Shown one piece after another: positions 48,250 through 59,688 of a DNA stretch of 64,000 nt (its first letter is position 1; every line of letters starts with the position of its first letter). Under the pieces are notes generated by a model that was not told the origin of the DNA, made no database searches, and worked only from the letters and a program-made list of their open reading frames with translations. The DNA comes from Arabidopsis thaliana (Eukaryota > Streptophyta > Magnoliopsida > Brassicales > Brassicaceae): the NCBI RefSeq assembly GCF_000001735.4, contig NC_003070.9:23235971-23299970 (forward strand). Reading direction: 5' to 3'. The position numbers and the translations under genes are program-made.

Positions 48250-50538
48250 TCACACTGAGGATGTATCGATGAGAACATCGTTTAGCACATCATCTTCGCC
48301 ATTCGCCATAGCGAGCAGCTCCGCATCTCTCTCTTCCTCGTTGGAGAAGTCTCTCCTTTCGAATTTCGAGTTAGCGGATATAAAGATCAACTTTTGAGCT
48401 CGATCCACGGCTGCGCGTGATCTTCCATTCGAATTTACCCATCTCAAAACAGAGGAATTGCATTTGAAACCACAAGAAGTTGCATGGAGAAAAATAAGCC
48501 TAACTGCAACTCTCCCCAATGACCTGAACTCACTAAGATAAGTTTCCCAAACAAGTCTACTACTTTGTGGATTAGCTATCCTCATTTTCCCCGAAACAGG
48601 ATCTCTCTCCTTCATTTGAACCGCCCTTGCGTAAACCGGATCAAGCCCTTCTGTTCTCCATTTCATCAGCTCCATCATCGCGATATGTGCCTCGTCTCTA
48701 GACACAAGCCTTGTTATTAACTTATCAACATCTTTCTCTTGCTCCGGGGACAAGCATTTGAATGGAGGAAGATATTTTCCGCTACTGTCTTTTATCAAGT
48801 AAAGCGGATCAAGTATAAACGCCGCAGCCCAAGCTGGGTGATAACTCTTCTTGAATCTTCTCTCAACGATCTTCTCTACTTGCCTCTCTTCAACAACATT
48901 GAACTTTGCATACCAATCTTTTATCTTGGACCTTAGCTCATCCCATAGCGGTAAACATTGCCCTACCAAAGGCCTCTCTTCCTCTATTCTCCGAGCCATT
49001 TCTTTAACAAGCTTCAACAACAAATAAACCGCCTCTACCTCGTTCCAAAACCCGACATCTCCAACCATTTCACCAACCTCTCTAGCCATATGATCCTCCA
49101 TTAGAACAGCCTTACACACATCATCATGCATCACCAGCTGAATCGCTCTAGCGAAACTAAGCACATCCTCAAGGAGATTATACAATGGCTCAAACAAAGA
49201 ACTATCCAAAGGCAAATGCAGCATCCTAGTCTCTCCTTGCTCTTGCAACTGATACTTACAAACCGCGTTTCGGATCTGTGCCGTGCTGTTCACGAAATTA
49301 ACGAGCCTCGAGCAGCTTTGAGAGACGGATTTAAACAAAGGAAGCTCTTTTACAAAATCTCGAATCAAACTGTTGAAACCTTGAAACTGACAAGAGAGAT
49401 TCACCATCCATTGATGCTGGCTCTCAAGATTCCTCAATGCCTTACTCATAAACCTATCTGAAACAATCCCAACACACCTCTGAGGTGAATTACCACAAAT
49501 ACCCCTCACCGTCTCCCACAAAACCTCCTCTGCGTAATTAGACGGCACAGCTCCGTTCACAAACACAGCTCGTCTATACAAACTCGTCCCATTAGGCAAA
49601 TTCACAATCAAATTCACCAAATTCTCGCCGGAGCTGTCGAATTTCCATCCATCAGAAGCAATCTGAAAGAACATTGCGTCGTGGATTCTCGATTCAGCCT
49701 CTGCTCTCGAATCTTCATACTTCAAATCCAATCTTCCGGTGACAAAATCTCTCCTTGAGATGATCGGTAAACCAACTTGCGTCAAAAAAGCTCTCAACTT
49801 TGGATGCTCGAGACCAGATAAAGAAACAGAGCCACAAGATTCAAAAACCCAATCAGAGAGAGAATCTAACGCAGAATCTATCTGAGCTTTAGTTAGATTC
49901 CGCGTCTGAGAAGTTTTAGGACTCTTGAGCTTCTTCACACTATCTTCAAGCATAGCTAATGGACCCAAATCGTCTTTTCCACCGGAAAGCATCAAATGCG
50001 GCTGCTGTGTAACCGGAAACTGCCCACAGAATCTCGAGGGATCAACGACACTAAGAGGCGTCACATTATAAGACCCTTGATGATGATGATGAGGATGATG
50101 ATGATGATGATTCAGAGCTTCCACGGCGGAGGAATTACGTTTCCGGTGAGAAGAAGACGGAGGAGGAGGAGGAGAAGGAGAGATTGTGGAGATGGGTTTA
50201 GGTAAAGAGTTGAAATTTGGACAAGTTCCACGTTTAAGATGCTCAGAAGCAGTTCGGGAAGGATTAGAAGCTGAGAAAACGGCGTCGCATAAAGAACATC
50301 GGAGTTTAACGGCTTTAGGGAAACCAGTGTCGGTGTTGTGTAGTAAGATTGGTTCAAGGTGACTCCAATACCACGCGCCTTTGCCTTTAACTGCTTTTGT
50401 TCTTACCATCATTAATCCTTCGTAACGCTTTTGTAACGCCTTTGTCGCTAATTCTTCCGCCGACGGTTGTTGCGTTGGTGATTGCGTTTGCGTTTGCTGT
50501 TGTGTCGCCGTTGTTGTTGCGTTTGTCGTCGTCGCCAT
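48250..50538 (-). CDS. Domesticated hAT transposase-derived BED/DUF659 protein
   Basis: Single-exon gene of 762 residues starting MATTTNATTT at 50538 (AT1G62870 by recollection). It has a Thr/Gln-rich N-terminus, then a BED-type zinc finger (CSLCDAVFSASN.SRTASEHLKRGTC), low-complexity Ser/Pro and His runs, and a DUF659/hAT core. It ends in a region like the hAT dimerisation domain (WVNSNGRSRAAVDRAQKL). The catalytic acidic residues of active hAT transposases are not recognisable (compare LTTDLW and VDNASAND in the pseudogene at 5-7 kb). There are no terminal repeats, and the frame is intact over 2.3 kb. Together this points to an exapted nuclear DNA-binding protein. I recall a paralogue at AT1G12380 from the last whole-genome duplication. 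Role unknown. Confidence 0.9.
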   Translation of the reverse strand: MATTTNATTTATQQQTQTQSPTQQPSAEELATKALQKRYEGLMMVRTKAVKGKGAWYWSHLEPILLHNTDTGFPKAVKLRCSLCDAVFSASNPSRTASEHLKRGTCPNFNSLPKPISTISPSPPPPPSSSHRKRNSSAVEALNHHHHHPHHHHQGSYNVTPLSVVDPSRFCGQFPVTQQPHLMLSGGKDDLGPLAMLEDSVKKLKSPKTSQTRNLTKAQIDSALDSLSDWVFESCGSVSLSGLEHPKLRAFLTQVGLPIISRRDFVTGRLDLKYEDSRAEAESRIHDAMFFQIASDGWKFDSSGENLVNLIVNLPNGTSLYRRAVFVNGAVPSNYAEEVLWETVRGICGNSPQRCVGIVSDRFMSKALRNLESQHQWMVNLSCQFQGFNSLIRDFVKELPLFKSVSQSCSRLVNFVNSTAQIRNAVCKYQLQEQGETRMLHLPLDSSLFEPLYNLLEDVLSFARAIQLVMHDDVCKAVLMEDHMAREVGEMVGDVGFWNEVEAVYLLLKLVKEMARRIEEERPLVGQCLPLWDELRSKIKDWYAKFNVVEERQVEKIVERRFKKSYHPAWAAAFILDPLYLIKDSSGKYLPPFKCLSPEQEKDVDKLITRLVSRDEAHIAMMELMKWRTEGLDPVYARAVQMKERDPVSGKMRIANPQSSRLVWETYLSEFRSLGRVAVRLIFLHATSCGFKCNSSVLRWVNSNGRSRAAVDRAQKLIFISANSKFERRDFSNEEERDAELLAMANGEDDVLNDVLIDTSSV

Positions 50539-53500
50539 TGTAAAGTCAAAAAACTTAAACAACAACCCTGAACGAAATTAAGCTGAGACTAGTGGATTTT
50601 GATGAAATTGAAGAGAAAATTTCGCCGGCGGTCGGAGATAACTCCGGCGGTTCCTCATAACAGAGAACAGAAATAGAAATAAATAAACTTTGTCTCTGTT
50701 TTTGCTTCACCTCTGAAAAAAAAAAAAAACTTTGTTCCTCTCTGCTCTGCTATCACACTGATAGTTTCTTTCGATTCTATTTTTTAAGAGACTGAGAAAT
50801 TTCAAAAAGGAGAAGAAGAAGAAAGAAAGAGACAGTAGAGAGAGACAGAGAGAGGAAGGAGAAGAAAATAAGGGAGACAAAAGTGAATCTCACGCGCATA
50901 AGGTAAGCGCGTGTTTGTAACATTGAATGAAACGTTTGATAGGAACAAGGTGAGACCAGAGTCCCACGTCGTACGAGAACGGAAACAAAGCATTGGTTGT
51001 TTTAGTCTCTCACTTCACTCTCATTGGCACGTGATTCTCACGCTCTCCATAAAGGTATTTTTAATACTATATATTATTGGTTTTATACCTTTTTAATAAA
51101 AATAAATATCACTTTTTCAGTTTTTTTTAAAAAAATATTTTTGGATGTGTCTTGTTTTCATATTTTTCTGTTTTTTTTGAGTGAATTGTTGGGTTCTTGT
51201 GTGGAAGAGGTCTTCGTCTGTTTCCTCTTTTTCTAATTTATATGATTATAAAATATTGATCTACTATTGTATAGTATCAACTATTCCACGTAATCAAATT
51301 TGGTATATGATTCGTGTTATGAACTAACCCACCAATATAAATACTATTAACAGGGTAAATCATTCAATGACATAAGCAAAGCAGCTCACAAATTTAGTAC
51401 TAAATCATTAAATGATTCTTTTAAAAGTAGATAATTGTGTGAAAGTGTTAGTAAATGAGTGAGTGAAAGACATGTTTTTTATTAATTTAATGTTTTTACT
51501 TTTTTTTTGGGTATAATTATGATTGTAAAAGAAGGAAAAATACAAAAAAATGATGAGTGGGGTTTCCATTTGTGTCTTGTTGTCTATGTGGGATATATTC
51601 AGAATGTGGGCATAAAAGGGCAACCTAGGAATTTAATTTGTTTCTTTAGGGACTGTGTCTCTCTGTGTGTGTGAGAGAGAGTTGTTGACCAAAAGGACAT
51701 TCTTTAGTAAATACTTATTTATTATTTTCAGAATCCAGTAAAAAATATATTTATTGACTGTGACAAAAAAAATATTTTTGAATATAATTGGTTCAGTAAT
51801 AAAGACATTTACTCACCATTACAATTTGTTTCTACTTGAAGTAGTATAATGCATGTTACATAGTATAATAGAAACTCTACTTTCATTTTTTTTGAAAAAA
51901 CTATTAACTGGAAAATAAACTATTTTTTCTCAAGAAAAATTATAATTTTTTTTTGAAAGTTTACTACGAGTAATATTATTGCTAGTATTTTATTCCTGAT
52001 AAAAAAAAATTCAATACAAAAATCAATATGTTTCAAACCACTATTATCATATTTCTTGTAAGAATGAAAACAAAATTTCCTGATTGTCATCCTGAGTTTT
52101 TGTATCAGTGACAAATAGTGACAATTTTTGTAATTTTTAGAATTCGTGAACATTTTTTTCTTTAATATAATTGACAAATGTTGTTGACAACAAAAATGGA
52201 TAAATATAACATAATAAACCAACGTTTTTTTCCGTAATGTTTGTTTTGGACACTACATATGTTTAATCTGAGTTGTTTAATCTATTAGCATTATGGAATT
52301 GCATTGTTTGTCGTAGATGTGTTATTTTGATATTTTAGTAAATTCTCTTTAAATTTCTTACTTTTTCTACTGAAATAGTTGACTTTTACCCTATCCCTTT
52401 TTTACAACGACATATACTCTCTTTTCTTAACTGTCTTGTGTGGTATTCATGAGTCTTATGGTTGTTACAACACTCATCTCATGTTTTTCTTTAGTTGTTC
52501 TTTTTACTTATACCATTTTTTGTTAAGTTATTTACTTAGATTACCTATTTACTCTACAAATTATACAATATATAGTTATGATACATTACTTATCATAAAG
52601 TAGCTGTGGAATTTAGAAAATAATTATGCAAATTACGTAATTGATACTCCATTACTTATCATAAATTCTTTTGGAAAAGAATATAGTGTCCTTTCCATTT
52701 ATATTTACATAAAAAACGTTTACGGATTACCAAAATGCGATGTGCAAAAACATATAGATTTAGATATTCACTTTTTATTTGCAATATTGTTATCAGATCC
52801 ATGAAAATCAGGTCAATATCCAATATTTAACGTATCTATCTGTGGATATCCCTTTATCTTTGATTATTAACGCAATGAGATTGAGCTATCTTAATCAAAT
52901 GTCAGTCTCTAAAAAAAAACAGAAATCAAATGCTTTCATAAGATCTAAAAAAAAAACTAAAAATATCACGTAGGGTTACAAAATGAAAGAATGTTTGGGT
53001 CATATATCTTTATCTTTTTCACAATTTATTATTCTGGGAATTTTGAATAGGATTTTCAATGGAGATCATCACTCTATTCTACAAGACCATCTCTATATAC
53101 TAAATTTTTGTAGACCCACAAATTTAAAATTTAGACTGCACATATATATATATTTTATAGATTGGTTTATGGATATTTAACTTATTCAATTTTTTAAAAA
53201 TAGTAAAACTTAAAATTTAAATTTGTTTATCCTCTGTATAAAAAATATAGCAGATGGTAGGAATGTAAAAAAAGAAAAAATAATAATTACAGATATAACA
53301 ATAGTTAAAGTATACAAGTGGAGATTAGTAGGAGTCTAGATTTAATTGGTCAATGTGTTAATGTCAGAACAGCCACACGTCACAACTGTCTCCCACCTTC
53401 TTGAGTACGATCGTATAATGTACTTATGATTATACAATAATTTTGTAAGAAAATGGAAAAATTGTATTATGTTAAATAGACCAACCCAAATATGAAAAGA

Positions 53501-55832
53501 TGAATGGTCCTTAATTTGAGAATTATCCTTTGTGGTATAAGTTGTAACATATCACCCGCAAGCATCCGGAGGTTATCTGGTAAGAGTTATTTAGATTGTC
53601 TTAAAACATTCAACTCAATAATTTGGACTAATTATTTTATTCAACTAAAAAAAGATACTGTTATTGATAATAATAATAATAAGATAATATTTATAAACGG
53701 TTATTTGAATTCTAAGTTATTTAACTAATATTTTGAAAAGAATAGTATTCTAAATATTACATTTTTGGTGATTTTAAATTATATTGTGGAGGAAGTGTTT
53801 ACAACAACATCAAAGAGACTCAAATTACGATATTATCGACACCTATCGATATCAAGTACTCCAAAAGTAGAAAAACCCCAACAAAACTTAAGCTCTATGT
53901 TTTTTCTTACAATTTAACATTCATATGAAAAGTCATTCGACTAATATATAAATATAAACAAAACAAAAGTCAAGCTTTGTCTCACGTGAGAGAAGTCATA
54001 TTCTTTTCTCCAATTACCCCGCAGCACGTACCAACTCATTTTGTGCCATCAAACTTTTTAATAGCGAAAGTTTTCGTAAGAAACCAAGGATTAGCTAACA
54101 AACAAACAAAGAAGGATTACACAAAATTTAATAATTGAAGAGAGGAGTAAAAGTAGACAAGAAACACTAACTAAATTTGACTCTCGTAACTCGCATGATT
54201 TTGTCCTTACAAAAGTCACATCAAAGGCATGGGTAGTTACATTTGTATACAAAAAAAAAACGTTTTTTCCCCATAAATTATTCCCACTTTAACAAAACTA
54301 TGGTCTATGGTTACTAAATAGTAAATACTACTTACTACTACTGGTATTATAGTAACCCAATGATTTCATAAGTTTACGTGACTAGCTCTCTTGAAGGTAA
54401 GTTGGATTTAGCAAAATTAGTAACAAAATATAACATAAAGTCTGTATTTTTCTTAGTAATACTATATGTACAGTTTGAAACCAACTATTTAAAAATGAAT
54501 TTCAGATTAGTTTAGATTTGAATACATCATTAGATTACATGCTTAAAAGTTCTTAACATCATAAGTTTATGACCCATTGAAACTAAACTAGCCCTTGTTA
54601 AGTGAAATATAGCATTGTAATTTACTTTTTTGTTTAAATAGATGGTTGTGTTTTTATGTATGTCGGCATACGTGTATTTTAGAGAGAAAGTTTTGATTGT
54701 AAAAAAAATAAAAAATAAATAAGAAAACTATTTAAAACATAGAAAGATAACTATATCAGAATAAAATACTAAGATGACAATTAATTTGCTTCATTTACAA
54801 GCTTGTATTAGGAATTCTCTATGCCAACCACTCCACTACGTTTGTGAGTAGAGCTTGCTTGATCAATACAAACAACAAAAAGATGAATTTATAATTATAT
54901 ATTATACTATATAATAAAATACAAGTCACAAAAGCATATGTTTGGAATAAATTATTGTTATGAACTTGGATAGTTTCATTCTTTTTGACGGCAAATAGTT
55001 ATCATTCATTTTTTGTATCATTCAGTCTTTAATGGTTCCAGGTAAGTTGCAAAAGAAGTAAGCAATATTCATGTATTCTCTAGAGATTTTTGACGGCAAA
55101 ATAGTATCATTCATTTTCTTTAAAGACTACAATTTGATTAGATATTAATAGATTAAATGGAGTAGTAGTTTTTTTTTCAAAGATGATTTTAACTAAAGAT
55201 TATTCTTTTCATTTTGATTGTTTTATTTGTATAGCTCAAAACTTTGTATATAAAACATCCTTCTTGATTAGTAAATTTCGCATTTCAACAAAAATGGAAT
55301 AATGTTGTGCGACGATTAAATGGAATAGTTAAAATGATTAAAGAAATGACACTCGTTGAGCCATGAGATTGATGATTAGTTGATTACCACCAACGTGTAC
55401 GGTGTGGATCTACTGCATACGTGCAAAATGTTTTCCATGATTTTTCATAATGGTGTTTCTTTATGAGTTTATATATCAGTAACTAGAATTCACAACCCAA
55501 AATAAAATTCATATGGAAAGTCCATGTTAAAATTTTTGTTAGTGAAATGGTGAAAAAGGTACTACTAGTAAACTTCATATTTTATTTCCCTTTTTAAAAA
55601 AGTAGAATAAGTTAACTAAAACAACTTTTAAAAGTGGCAATTACATTAGGCCAATTTTTTTAAAAATGTATTGAGACATATAGCTAAAACAAAATTTGTT
55701 ACAAAAAAAACACACTCACACATCGAAAAAGCTGGATTTTTTCAATCACATGATTGAAGGAGCTCTGGGTTCCACATTCAGTAAAATTTTTAAAAAGATA
55801 AAAAGTAATTTCTGATTCAGTGTTTTCTTAAT
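50539..55832. other. Long intergenic region
   Basis: More than 5 kb. The left end is the promoter and leader of the domesticated hAT gene (GA-rich near 50810-50870; CACGTG G-box at 51029). The rest is AT-rich, with A/T homopolymers and a short direct repeat (TTTTTGACGGCAAA plus TATCATTCATTTT) near 54980-55015 and 55087-55120. No gene is supported. Confidence 0.5.
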
Positions 55833-55860
55833 TGGGCTTAATTTATGACCCATGGGCTTA
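55833..55860 (+). promoter_or_regulatory. Paired site II elements upstream of cornichon
   Basis: TGGGCTTA at 55833-55840 and ATGGGCTTA at 55852-55860, in tandem about 300 bases upstream of the ATG. Confidence 0.45.
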
Positions 55861-56154
55861 ATAATTCGGTACGATCATAATATAGAACCGTTTAGAACCG
55901 GGAATTGATTTCATCGGTTCAACAAAACATAAAAGGTCAAAAACCAAAAGAACGTACCTTCTTCTTCGACACTAGTTCCTCCGATCAGCGAATCTCGAAG
56001 AAAGAGATTGAAACTAAACTGTTGAAATTTTCCGACAATAAACTTATCTCTTTTCCTCATTCAATCCTAGAGACCAAAAAGCTTAAAAGCAAAAAAGAAC
56101 ACAAGGAAATTTACTCAGAGGTAATCGTCGTCGGAGCCAGGAGGAAGAGGAGGG

Positions 56155-57337
56155 ATGGGAGAGGTCTGGACATGGATTATTTCATTCTTAATCCTTATCA
56201 CTCTTCTCGGACTCATCGTCTATCAGGTTCGATCTGATTCCCACTTTGGACAAAAAAAAAAACCTAAAACTGTTTACTTTGGTTCCATCGACTCTTCTTG
56301 CTTGTTGTATTTGAATAAACTCTGCTTAGGCTTATTCGATCACTGTATTGAACTAAATTTAGTGTTTTGTGTTCTTTCAATCATAAATCGTTTATAAGAA
56401 ATGTTTCTAAGTTTTGGGAATGTGATAAAGTTAGTAACTTTAGGGTTTCTTTATATAATAACTAGTTAATCTGTCAACTAGAAACAATTTTGTTTCTTAA
56501 ATTCTTCAATTGCTTCTTGATATATGTGTATTGAATCTGTAGATGTTATCTTCTCAGTTTATATCAATCCAGCAAGTATCTGTGAGTGTGTACAAGTGTG
56601 TGTGCTCACGGGTATTAGAGTTTACTTCTTAATGTTTCTGGATTAGTAAGCTCTGATTTGGTATCTGTAGAGTTGATCTATAATGTTTTGAGTAATGAGA
56701 TTCATAATAACCAGATATTTTATAGGAGAGTCTTGATCATATGTCTCTGCTATTTTGCTTTGCTTGTGTCCTTGTACCGAAACTGACGGTGCTTATTGAT
56801 ATGATATTTTGTTGCAGCTTATTAGTTTGGCTGATCTCGAGTTTGATTATATCAACCCTTACGACTCTGCATCAAGAATAAACTTTGTGGTATTACCAGA
56901 ATCCATTCTTCAAGGATTTTTATGCGTATTTTACCTCGTAACGGGTCATTGGTTCATGGCACTCCTTTGCGTTCCTTATCTCTACTACAATTTCCATCTG
57001 TGAGTCTCTCTTTTTTAAACAATCTTGGATCAAGTTTAACATCCAACGGCAAGCTGATTTTGATAATGAGTATATCATTCTTTCCTGTTATTAAAGGTAC
57101 TCTCGAAAACAACATTTGATAGACGTGACAGAGATCTTCAACTTGCTTGATTGGGAAAAGAAGAAACGACTCTTCAAGCTCGCTTACATTATCCTCACTC
57201 TCTTTCTCACCATTTTCTGGTAACTAGACCTTTCACTGTCTTTACTCAATCCTAAACTCGTACCAAAACATTGAAAACTTATGTTGCAACTTCGTTACAG
57301 GTTAATCTATTCAACACTTGATGATTACGAGGACTGA
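56155..57337 (+). CDS. Cornichon family ER cargo receptor
   Basis: Four exons: 56155-56226, 56818-56999, 57097-57219 and 57301-57337; 137 residues, the normal cornichon length (AT1G62880 by recollection). Residues 5-24 form the first membrane segment ([19 protein letters not shown]). The conserved [14 protein letters not shown] loop follows, then two more hydrophobic segments ([36 protein letters not shown]) and an acidic end (DDYED). Cornichon/Erv14 proteins load membrane cargo into COPII vesicles at the endoplasmic reticulum. In plants they affect Golgi targeting of glutamate-receptor-like channels and sodium transporters. All splice joins keep the frame. The TFB5 gene lies about 1.1 kb downstream on the same strand. 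Confidence 0.93.
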
Positions 57338-58442
57338 ATCACGCTTGAAGATACACCCCTGTGACAGGCGACAACAAACGGTTTGGTCAAACCCCTCTCT
57401 TAGTACTTGACACCGCGCTTGATACAATGGCATGAGAAGGAAGGCTTTTAGGTTATGTAAGTTAATTAATGTGGCATTAGAGAGCTGTGTAAACCAGATT
57501 TTATAGTCATTAGAATTTCATTGTGGATCTTTGTGGTGAAGCCAAGCAGTGAATTGTTAACCATGATTGGAACCCTCTAACTAAGTCAGAAGGTTTTACT
57601 TTTTATTTTAGCTGCAAAATTATTTATTAGTATATAAATAAATTGGTAAATTCTCCAAATTGTAGTGAAGAAGCCAGAAGGATTTATCTTTATCATCGTG
57701 GTGAGTTCTTTCTCTAGATTTTTTATCCTCCTCCGAATCGAAATTCTCTATGATTTTAAGATCGTCGTTGGATTCTGAAACTCTTTAACTTTGATTTCTA
57801 CTTAAAACCCTAACTAATGTTTTGACGACTGGAAAAAAAAAACCAAATCTCGTTCACTCTTTTGTTTTTTTGTTTTGTTCTGAATTTCGTGTGGAATCTG
57901 TGGACGTAAACGCGGAACAAACATAGATTTGTTGGTGATGTAAATTGCAAAGATTGTTACTCAGTAATGAATCTTCTTCGCATATGTTATATTGTTTCGT
58001 AAGAGGATTAAGATGACAATAGCATTAGGGTTTATATAATAGAGTAAAAACAAAATTAAGCACAATGTTAACTAGTAATGTAAATTGTTGTTAATTTGAG
58101 CTACGATTAGTGTCAATAAACATCAATAAACATAGTTACCGAGCTTTGACTGAATTTTGAGAATTTTTGAGTGTTGTTGTTTACTGCAGTTTTAGTCATG
58201 TTCTTGAATACACTCTGGTTTCAGTTTCTTCTCTGCTTCAATGGTTAAACTCCATTGTTAGTTTTGATCTACGATCAGTTTTTCGATTAAAGCACAAGTA
58301 AACCGAGCTTTTGATTTGAGTCCAATGGCTGAAGACTCTCTTTATGATGTTAAAAAACGATGTTGTTTACAGTTTTGGTGATTCAAGATTTCTAATGTTT
58401 TTTGAATGTGTTATTGTTTCAGGTTCTTTGCTTTAAGATTCA
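57338..58442 (+). other. Cornichon 3' UTR and TFB5 5' UTR intron
   Basis: After the cornichon 3' UTR, a likely TFB5 leader starts near 57665 (GAAGAAGCCAGAAGG...CATCGTG). GTGAGT follows at about 57700, and a matching TTTCAG acceptor lies at 58417-58422. This gives a 5' UTR intron of about 720 bp, typical of Arabidopsis housekeeping genes. Confidence 0.5.
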
Positions 58443-58740
58443 ATGGTTAACTCAATCAAAGGAGTCTTCATCTCATGGTACATTACATAACCTTTCTTGT
58501 TAATATACTCTGTCGAGAAATCGTATCTTTTATCTTTGTTTTTTTTGTTCTTATAGTGATGTTCCCATGGCACAGTTCATTGCACATTTGAACAATTCGT
58601 TGCCTGCTTCACAGAAGTTCATAATTCAAGTACTGAAACTGGACACTACTAGTATGTTTGTGAAGCCATATGCTGAGGAGATGATCCGTGATGCCGTCAT
58701 CAAGTTCAGGGACGAAAACTCTTACGCAAAGGCGAATTGA
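58443..58740 (+). CDS. TFB5: TFIIH subunit TFB5 (TTDA/GTF2H5)
   Basis: Two exons, 58443-58477 and 58557-58740, giving only 72 residues, the usual size. The protein begins MVNSIKGVFISCDVPMAQFI and has the family blocks SCDVPMAQF, LPASQKFIIQVL, FVKP and FRDENSY near the end. TFB5 binds the p52/TFB2 subunit of the general transcription and repair factor TFIIH. It stabilises the complex and stimulates opening of damaged DNA in nucleotide excision repair. The split Cys codon (TG|T) joins exactly at the conserved ISCD. By recollection this is the AT1G62886 region. It is immediately followed by a LINE insertion. Confidence 0.93.
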
Positions 58741-59688
58741 TCGTTTTTTTTCTTCTTCTCGGTTTCGGTTACTAGATGTCGATTTTGGATCTTAATGTAG
58801 TGTGGAGATCAACAAGGATTTGTGGGAAATCTCTGATGGAAAATATACATGTTTGTTAATTATTAATGTACAACGAATCTGAAAAACCGAATTGGTTTAT
58901 TTTGACAACGCAACAAAACTTTGCAAATGATATAATTTGAAAACGCGAACTGGTCGCAGCTGGGAAGACTTTTGGACATCACGGGTACTCGTTTTTTGTT
59001 GTTGTTATGGCTTTGTTGACTAAGGTTACTTGGAACAACATCGGAATGCATCAGCCACAAACGAATTGGTACAAGGGCGTATGGTTCCCCTACTCAACGC
59101 CCAAGTACTCTTTTCTTTTGTGGCTCACAATCCAAAACAGACTATCCACAGGGGATCACATCAAAGCATGGAACTCTGGGCAACAAGTCACCTGCACACT
59201 CTGCGGCAATGCTGAAGAAACACGGAATCTCCTATTCTTCTCATGCCATTACACCTCCGAAGTTTGGAGAACCCTTACGCAGCGGCTCCTGTCCAACGAC
59301 TACTCTCGTGACTGGAACCGTCTCCTTCCTCTGCTCTGCAATACAAATATGCCAACGGATCTTCTCTTTTTGTTTCGGTATGTCTTCCAAGCCTCTGTTT
59401 ACCACATATGGCGAGAAAGAAATGCCCGACGACACGGAGAAATCAGCTCACCACCAAACCGGCTCATAAAGTTCATAGACAAGAATGTTCGCAATAGAAT
59501 CAACTCAATTCGAGACACTGGAGATCATAACTACAACGCTTGCCTGCAGCTATGGTTCTCCACGAGGCCTCTTTCATCCACACACTCTCTCTGAATTTTC
59601 CTTTCAGCTTTGTAATTTCAGTTTTCTCTCTAAAACACTAAACTAACCGTTGCAGTCATTGTACAATGGTTTTGATAGAATAAAATTT

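Noticed and set aside
50539-55832. Many 60-100 codon frames in the long AT-rich spacer
   Set aside because: Composition is dominated by Phe, Leu, Ile, Tyr and Lys from AT-rich codons; no motif, splice logic or repeat relation supports them.
55905-56237. 110-codon plus-strand frame overlapping the cornichon start
   Set aside because: It covers the cornichon leader and first exon in another frame and lacks family features; at most an upstream ORF.
59030-59469. Second and third frames over the LINE segment
   Set aside because: Shadows of the zinc-binding RT frame at 59007-59594.
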